Positions 58,696 through 64,000 of a stretch of 64,000 nt of DNA are shown here, piece after piece (position 1 is the first letter of the stretch; the number at the start of each line of letters is the position of its first letter). Origin of the DNA: Annona cherimola (lineage: Eukaryota > Streptophyta > Magnoliopsida > Magnoliales > Annonaceae); the NCBI GenBank assembly GCA_030490835.1, contig CM059972.1:35381452-35445451 (forward strand). Reading direction: 5' to 3'. The notes beneath the pieces were generated by a model. It was given only the letters and a program-made list of their open reading frames with translations, ran no database searches and was not told the origin of the DNA. The position numbers were made by a program, and so were the translations under genes.

Positions 58696-60262
58696 TGTTG
58701 GTCCCGAGTTAGTGGCAAAACCCAAGAGGGGAGGGGTGAATTGGGTTCTTTAAAAAAAAAATCTTTGGTAAATAAAGACTTAACCCTTTGAGTAATTAAT
58801 CCCCTTTTGAAAAGAGCTAGAGAGCAATAAAGATAAAGCAGTAAAAGAGATATAACACAAGATTTATAGTGGTTCGGGCAAACCTTCCCTACTCCACTCT
58901 TCCAAGCTCACACTCTGTTGTGACTTGGGTTCCACTATGTATTCCACGAATACACTTAGAGTCACCGCTCTCTTCTAGATTTCAGCTCTAGGGGGCATAT
59001 ACAACTAGAGCCACTTGCTCTCTTCTAGATTCTAGCTCTAGGGGGCATAAACAACTCACATGCAAAAGTAGGTGATGAGTCTCACTCCAATCACACCCTA
59101 CTTTGCATATACTTGATCTTAGCTACCCAAGCTAAATCAAGATTTATACAACAAGACAATTATATAAATGAAACTACACTTTACAGATTTGTGTAGGCAG
59201 ATTTAGCTCGAGGAAGAAGTTGTAGAAGCAGCTTTGGATGAATATTGTTGAAGGCGCTAGCAACTTGAAGCTTTCTTCTTCCTTAGAATTTATACGAACC
59301 ACTCAGAAATGGAGAAAAGCAAATAGGATTCCTTTCTAGATCTTCTTTTCTCTCTTTGAACTTTGTAGAGTATATAGTAGTGTCTTGTAATGTTCTTGTC
59401 TCTTTTTCACGTTCATTTGAGGGTCCTTTTATAGAGGGAAGAAAATATGAACGTTATGGAGGTGGTTGGTGCGCAATAAATGAACTACAACGTTCGAAAA
59501 TTTGACCGTTATACCCAAGTCGAAGATGGAGTCGACTTGGCTTGCGACTTGGCATCCCAAGTCGTATCTGGAGTCGACTTCGTATGCGACTCCAGTTTTT
59601 CCAATTTCCCAAGTCTCAGTTATAGCTGACTTGGTTTCAGACTTCGACTTAACCTGCAATTTGGCTCGGGTTTTGCTGAAGCTGCTTTGATCTTTAAGTT
59701 GTGTTCTTCTATCTTGGATTGGTTTGATTCTTACTTAGATGATTCATGCATATTTGACTTATGTAGTCTTGATAGACATTGTTTGAATCATTCTTGTATC
59801 TTTGTCTTTGAGCTTGATAGACTTGATTTGATGTAGTTCATGAATCTTGACTATGAATTGGACTCATTTGATCTTTATCTTGATTCTTTGGACTTGATAA
59901 ACCTGGTTTGAAGTCCTTCAGGCAATCATGCTTTGAGCTTGAATGTTATATTCTCTTGAATGGCTTGAAAAGCTGCATCTTTGAAATCTGAATTCCTCAA
60001 GTCGCAGATGGAGTCGACTTGGCCTGCGACTTCACTTGTGTCTTTTGAGGTTCTTTCTCAAGTCGATATTTGAGTCGACTTTGGGATCGACTTCATCCTA
60101 AGTCGAAGTCCAAGTCGACTTGAGGTTCGACTTGGCCACCTGAGTTCTTTAAATCACTTAACAAACTCATTAGTACTCAAAATATACTCAAGTTAGTCTT
60201 TGTTGATCATCAAAACTCAGTATTTGATTAATTTGTTTTGTTTTGAAACATTGTTTCCAACA
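58696..60262 (-). repeat. SIRE-1 5' LTR (right copy)
   Basis: 1567 bp, matching 49765-51331 at every place compared, including a run of ten A. U3 holds AGTCGACT palindromes and half-sites in two clusters (59516-59650 and 59999-60135), upstream of the TATA box in the element's orientation. Confidence 0.96.
59428..59433 (-). promoter_or_regulatory. TATA box of SIRE-1 5' LTR
   Basis: TATAAA on the minus strand in the context CCCTCTATAAAAGGACCC. The nearer AGTCGACT cluster begins about 85 bp upstream and ends about 215 bp upstream. The left LTR has the same text at 50497-50502. Confidence 0.75.
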
Positions 60263-60895
60263 GTATGGATTTAATGCTTTTTACAAGATTAGCTACCTTG
60301 TAAGATGATTTAATTGCTTGATTTATCCTTGGAAGAGGAAGATCTCTATCGGATCTATGTGCAAGGCATAGGTTTCTACCTTTGTGTAAGGGGAGTTGTT
60401 TAACGGATAGGAATATACCGTTAAATCCAGTGTAGTCATTATACAAGTTATGAACTTATCAATTTTACTTTATTTAATAGCATAGGAACATATCAATTAA
60501 ATAGAGTGTAATTAGCTTTATATAATGTTGGAAGACATATATAAAGATATATGAACTTGGGCTAGTAAATCCATATGCAATCCAACTAAAAAGAACCAGA
60601 GCAATATAGTTTAGATTCACGGATTCCAAGCTATCCATCTGCCATCCCTTATTAGTAAACTTGTTTCTAATATTCAGTAGTCTCGTAATCTCTACTCTAA
60701 TTTCTCATTGCAATTGTTAGTTTAGTTAAATCACAAACTCAGAATTTTCACCCATCGAAAGCAGTCAAACTAATTAATAATTCCGGTTATTAATTCCTTG
60801 TGGGAACGATACTTTACTCACTCTTTATTACTTGACACGGCACGTATACTTGCGTAAATAGCGAGCATTTCAATTGACATATACGCGGTTCGTCA

Positions 60896-61177
60896 TCAAC
60901 CTAACGTCTTGAAGGTGAATCACTAATACCTGCTCGATCAAACTTCCTTCTCTGCGGGTTATGCATTGGAAGTTCAGATCTCTTCTCATCCTCCTCAAAT
61001 GGATCGATTTGCTTCTTCTTTTGAATTTCATAGAGGCTAAAGAAAATTTGTTCTTTAGGGTCTTGAATAGATGATGGCTTCAATGTGAGGTTGTCCAAGA
61101 ATATGCATTCACTGGTCAAGTAATGCCTTTCTTGTATTTTTTAGTAGACAAAATAGAGCTACAGAAATGTGATAACT
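60896..61177 (-). other. ATH-D remnant, right part
   Basis: Starts with the right TSD of ATH-3 (tcaac) and continues the text broken at 41520 (GTTAG then GTTGAGGATG on the minus strand). A 72-codon minus-strand open frame (60901-61119) ends in a basic stretch (PQRRKFDRAGISDSPSRR) that I do not recognise. It ends at taact (61173-61177), the probable left TSD of TK-E. Confidence 0.55.
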
Positions 61178-64000
61178 TGTGAAACCCACAATCCTAGAAT
61201 AGCACATGTAAACCTAGGGTTGTAAACCCTAGATCCCTGTACTGATTTTATGATAAATAAAATTTATGAAATATGTTATATTTTACAAATATGTACTAGA
61301 GGTTAAAATAATGCAATTAAGAATGTGACGCACGTGAATAGTGCACGTGAATAGTAAATGTGCATAGTAATTGTGGATTAAGATATGTGATTAAGAGTTA
61401 ATCACTTGATTAACCTAATCACAAAAAGTCAAAAGGAGAATTAATCACTACAAGACAAAATAGTATTACTTTTGGATATTTTAATCCAAATTTGGATTTT
61501 TGTGGAAAAATAGAAAAAAATTCATAAATTGCAATTCGGGCGTCGGAATTTGATGAAATTTTTTATGGATGGTTAAAAATTCATGATGGACATGATGAAT
61601 GGGCTAAGATGTGATGAAAATCACAAATCAAAGGTCAAGATAAAACTTCAAATGCAAAGTGAAAAAGTAACTTCACTTTTTCATTAATTATGTATTTGAC
61701 TTTAATTAAAATTAATAAATAAAAATTAAAAAAATTAAATACAATGCAGAAACATGTCAGGTCGTGCAGGGGGGGTACCATGACCAAATCAATGGTCAAA
61801 ATTCATCCAAATCATAAATCAAGGGCTAGGATTAATTTAGCTTAATTTAATTAATTTTAAAAAATCAAAAAATAGGTAGAAAATTAGGGCTGCTATAGGG
61901 GGGCTGGAGCAGGCCTAGGGTGGCTGCTCTTGGCTCAAGGCACCTTTGGAAATTAGAAAAAAACACATTTGCCATTTTACACCCTAAGCTAGAGGGGGTA
62001 AATTGCAAATAATGAAAAAATGGACCCCTATAAATATTGGAGCAGCCCAAGAACGAAATTCACAGCCATCCCAGCTCAAAAATCACTTGAGCAACTTCAT
62101 TTCCCATCCCCACACGTTTTAGCCTTGACGAATAGAAGGTTGGAGAGAGAAAGTGCGAGAAAAAGAGGCGTATCTTCACTTCGGGTAAGTGATTTCTACC
62201 CAAATTTATTTTGGATGTTAAGTAAGGTAAAACCATGCTTAGATAATGCTCAAGCATGAGAAAATAAGTATAGATATAGTTTAAATGGAATTATGCCAAA
62301 ACATCCCAAATTTGGAGTGAAGATAGGGTATTTGGGAAGATAGCCTATGATATGTGAAAATAATGCTCCAAAATTGATAAATGATAATTTGGGATGTATT
62401 ATTATGATAAATATGATGTTGGCATAATGATATATTAATTTCATGATTTTTGGAATTAAGAATTATGCTTAACTGAATTTATGTTGATTTTTAGTATATG
62501 GAGAAAATGATTTTTTTTGGCCAAGTAAATGATGATAAATTCAAAATATATGAAATGTCCAATGATATACTAGGCATAAGGTATGTCATGGTATTTTTTA
62601 TTTTTGAAAAAAATGTCAATTTTTGAAACCCATGAACAGTAACCACGTTGCTGTGAACAGTAACCACGGTAGAACAGTAATCTGCTACAGTAATAGGCTA
62701 CAGTGATATGCTACAGTAACAGCGTGATTTTTGGAGAAAATTTTAGATTTATTTTTATATTTTATGAGGATAAATGGATTGAATTTTTTTAAGGATTTAT
62801 GGAAAAAAATCCATATAAGAAAATGATGATCACGCATTTTTAAGGATAACCTCTATAAAAAATTTATGGTGGAAAATAAGGTCATAAATAAATATAAAAT
62901 ATGCATGATAAAGTATGTATATCCTTTTCACTTGTATAGGAAAAGGAAAGGAAAGGATAAAGGAGTCGGATTAAAGCAAAGCAAAGGTAAGCAAGCAAAC
63001 TTTTGAAAATGATTTTTATATTGTGCAACTATGGAATATGTCAAATTTGCTTTATTATAAGCAAATTCATATGGAAGTAAGAAGAAATGTTGAAGTATGT
63101 GGGAATTGCTTTATCATAAGCAAATCCTTATAAATGAAGAGAAAGATGGAAATGGTTGCATTATAATGGAAAAGGAAAAGTTTTGATTTCCAAAATAGTA
63201 TTTTGTTTTATCGAATGAATTTAAAATGATTTATTAAAATGTTTTGAAACGAATTTAAGGAAGGCCAACCAATAACCGATTTAAATGAAGATTTCTTTTA
63301 AATGACCAAAGGATCATACAAGCGTATCTTCGTATAGAAGAAACTTAAGTGTTATGTGGACAAAGAATATGATATATATATATATAAAATGAATTATGCA
63401 TTAGTATATCCTTTGTTTATGAAAAATCTAGAAACGAGAAGAAAAATGTTTCCAAAGTCTTTGGTTTCCAAATATTAAAATGTTTTTCAAAATTGTTTTA
63501 CCGATCAAAAATGATTTATAAACATTTTTTAGCAATGTTTCAAATTTATTATTTCTCAAATATTTCAAATGTTTTAAGAATATGCCATTTAAATGTTTTT
63601 AAAATTATTTAAGGTTGGTCATCCTTACAAAATATTTTTATTAACTTGTTAACTCAGGCTATGCCGAGTTATCAAGTTAGAGATAGAAAAGGGAGTACAG
63701 GCCGAGGTCTGTACTATTTTGAAATGACATGCTAGCATCAAGTTTAAAAAGGAAAAGTCACAGACTAGGGTCTGTGGAGTTTTATAAAAAGCATGCTAGC
63801 ATATGAATATGGAGAAAGGAATGTGCACATGAGTTATGTACTAGGTCTACTGTAGAGGATATGCAGACCGGACGCGGTTGCAAGATGGGCCCCCTCTACA
63901 TAGGCCAAGTCGCTTTAAAAGGCGAAATGCCGGCGGCGCCCTCCCTGAAATGGGAGAAGAACACGGATAACTGCCAGGCTCGCGAGTTATCAATAGAGAT
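61178..64000 (+). repeat. TK-E: chromovirus LTR, cut by the window end
   Basis: Starts TGTGAAACCC at 61178 and runs off the window, so solo LTR and full element cannot be told apart. Family signals: donor CGG|GTAAGT at 62185, micro-exon 62940-62986 (47 nt) between GTATAG and GTAAGC, and text near 63915-63990 (GGCCAAGTCGCTT; CTGAAATGGGAGAA) shared with the TK-A and TK-C LTRs. Special to this copy: CACGTGAATAGT twice near 61328-61352, and many ACAGTA units at 62635-62730. A short TA run lies near 63372. No gene is seen. Confidence 0.85.

Larger units (their letters stand above)
49765..60262 (-). mobile_element. SIRE-1: apparently intact Sirevirus-lineage Ty1/copia element
   Basis: 10,498 bp on the minus strand, TSD gtatg (49760-49764 and 60263-60267). 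Both LTRs are 1567 bp and show no difference in the lines I compared, so insertion was recent. Order on the minus strand: LTR, initiator-tRNA-Met primer site, gag (600 aa), pol (about 1025 aa), a third ORF, doubled polypurine tract, LTR. Two zinc knuckles in gag, the integrase-RT gene order and the extra ORF fit the Sirevirus (SIRE/Maximus) lineage. The only visible block is a +1 frame change between gag and pol. Confidence 0.96.
41521..60895 (+). mobile_element. ATH-3: Athila-lineage element lacking RT, RNase H and integrase
   Basis: TSD tcaac at 41516-41520 and 60896-60900. LTRs of 1629 and about 1556 bp, the 3' one split by SIRE-1. Internal order: tRNA-Asp primer site, gag, protease, post-pol hairpin, third ORF, two polypurine modules. 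The 4 kb or so of RT-RNase H-integrase expected between protease and the post-pol hairpin is absent. The body has several stops and at least two frameshifts. It resembles non-autonomous elements that keep gag and would rely on proteins supplied in trans. Confidence 0.93.
48837..60895 (+). repeat. ATH-3 3' LTR, split by SIRE-1 (pieces 48837-49764 and 60268-60895)
   Basis: Starts TGATAACTCG and ends GTTCGTCA. Text before the break (TTACCTTTGCATGTATG) and after it (GTATGGATTTAATGC) joins like the 5' LTR near 42505-42535. Palindromes are better preserved than in the 5' LTR, for example TGGCGCCTAGGCGCCA at 49163-49178 and GGCGCCTAGGCGCC at 49332-49345. The start hairpin has one mismatch here. It is about 70 bp shorter than the 5' LTR, partly through loss of one palindrome group. 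Confidence 0.93.

Noticed and set aside
60901..61119. 72-codon minus-strand open frame that could be an integrase C-terminus of ATH-D
   Set aside because: Its text does not match the usual Athila integrase ending (as seen in ATH-2). Left unassigned.

Overview
The window is plant nuclear DNA made almost entirely of nested LTR retrotransposons. I see no host gene, tRNA, rRNA, CRISPR array or bacterial-type operon. An angiosperm is indicated by Tekay/Del-type chromoviruses with LTRs of about 4 kb, Athila-lineage Ty3 elements primed by tRNA-Asp, a Sirevirus-lineage Ty1/copia element primed by initiator tRNA-Met, and AT-rich LTR sequence between them. I cannot name the species.

The layout was worked out from LTR ends and 5-bp target-site duplications (TSDs) read directly. 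Names such as TK-A are mine. Left half: (1) TK-A, a chromovirus entering from the left edge; its pol ends at 606 and its 3' LTR runs 651-33319, split by three insertions. (2) S1, a solo LTR of another family, 3345-5114 (TSD acatg). (3) TK-1, an internally deleted chromovirus with two 4.13-kb LTRs, 5226-16147 (TSD tatgt). (4) ATH-2, a minus-strand Athila-type element with gag-PR-RT-RH-INT, 16440-32621 (TSD gcgcc); its left LTR is split by (5) S2, a 5.7-kb solo chromovirus LTR, 17037-22719 (TSD taaca). TK-A itself sits in the end of another LTR (TK-B, ending 33486), which interrupts the pol of TK-C (33487-39168).

Right half: a decayed Athila-like remnant (ATH-D, 39169-41520 and 60896-61177) was hit by ATH-3, 41521-60895 (TSD tcaac). 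ATH-3 keeps gag-protease and a third ORF but has no RT, RNase H or integrase. Its 3' LTR was hit by SIRE-1, 49765-60262 (TSD gtatg), a minus-strand Sirevirus with two LTRs of exactly 1567 bp that look identical, an open gag, a full pol with all catalytic residues, and an open third ORF. SIRE-1 is the youngest and only plausibly autonomous element. A further chromovirus LTR (TK-E) starts at 61178 and leaves the window.

The most interesting material is non-coding and recurs between elements: perfect short palindromes upstream of the TATA box in several unrelated LTR families; nine AGTCGACT palindromes about 20 bp apart before the SIRE-1 third ORF; a duplicated hairpin with compensating stem changes in the Athila 3' untranslated region; a conserved 44-47-nt candidate micro-exon inside the chromovirus LTRs; and a third ORF that appears to share one domain between a Ty1 and a Ty3 element.
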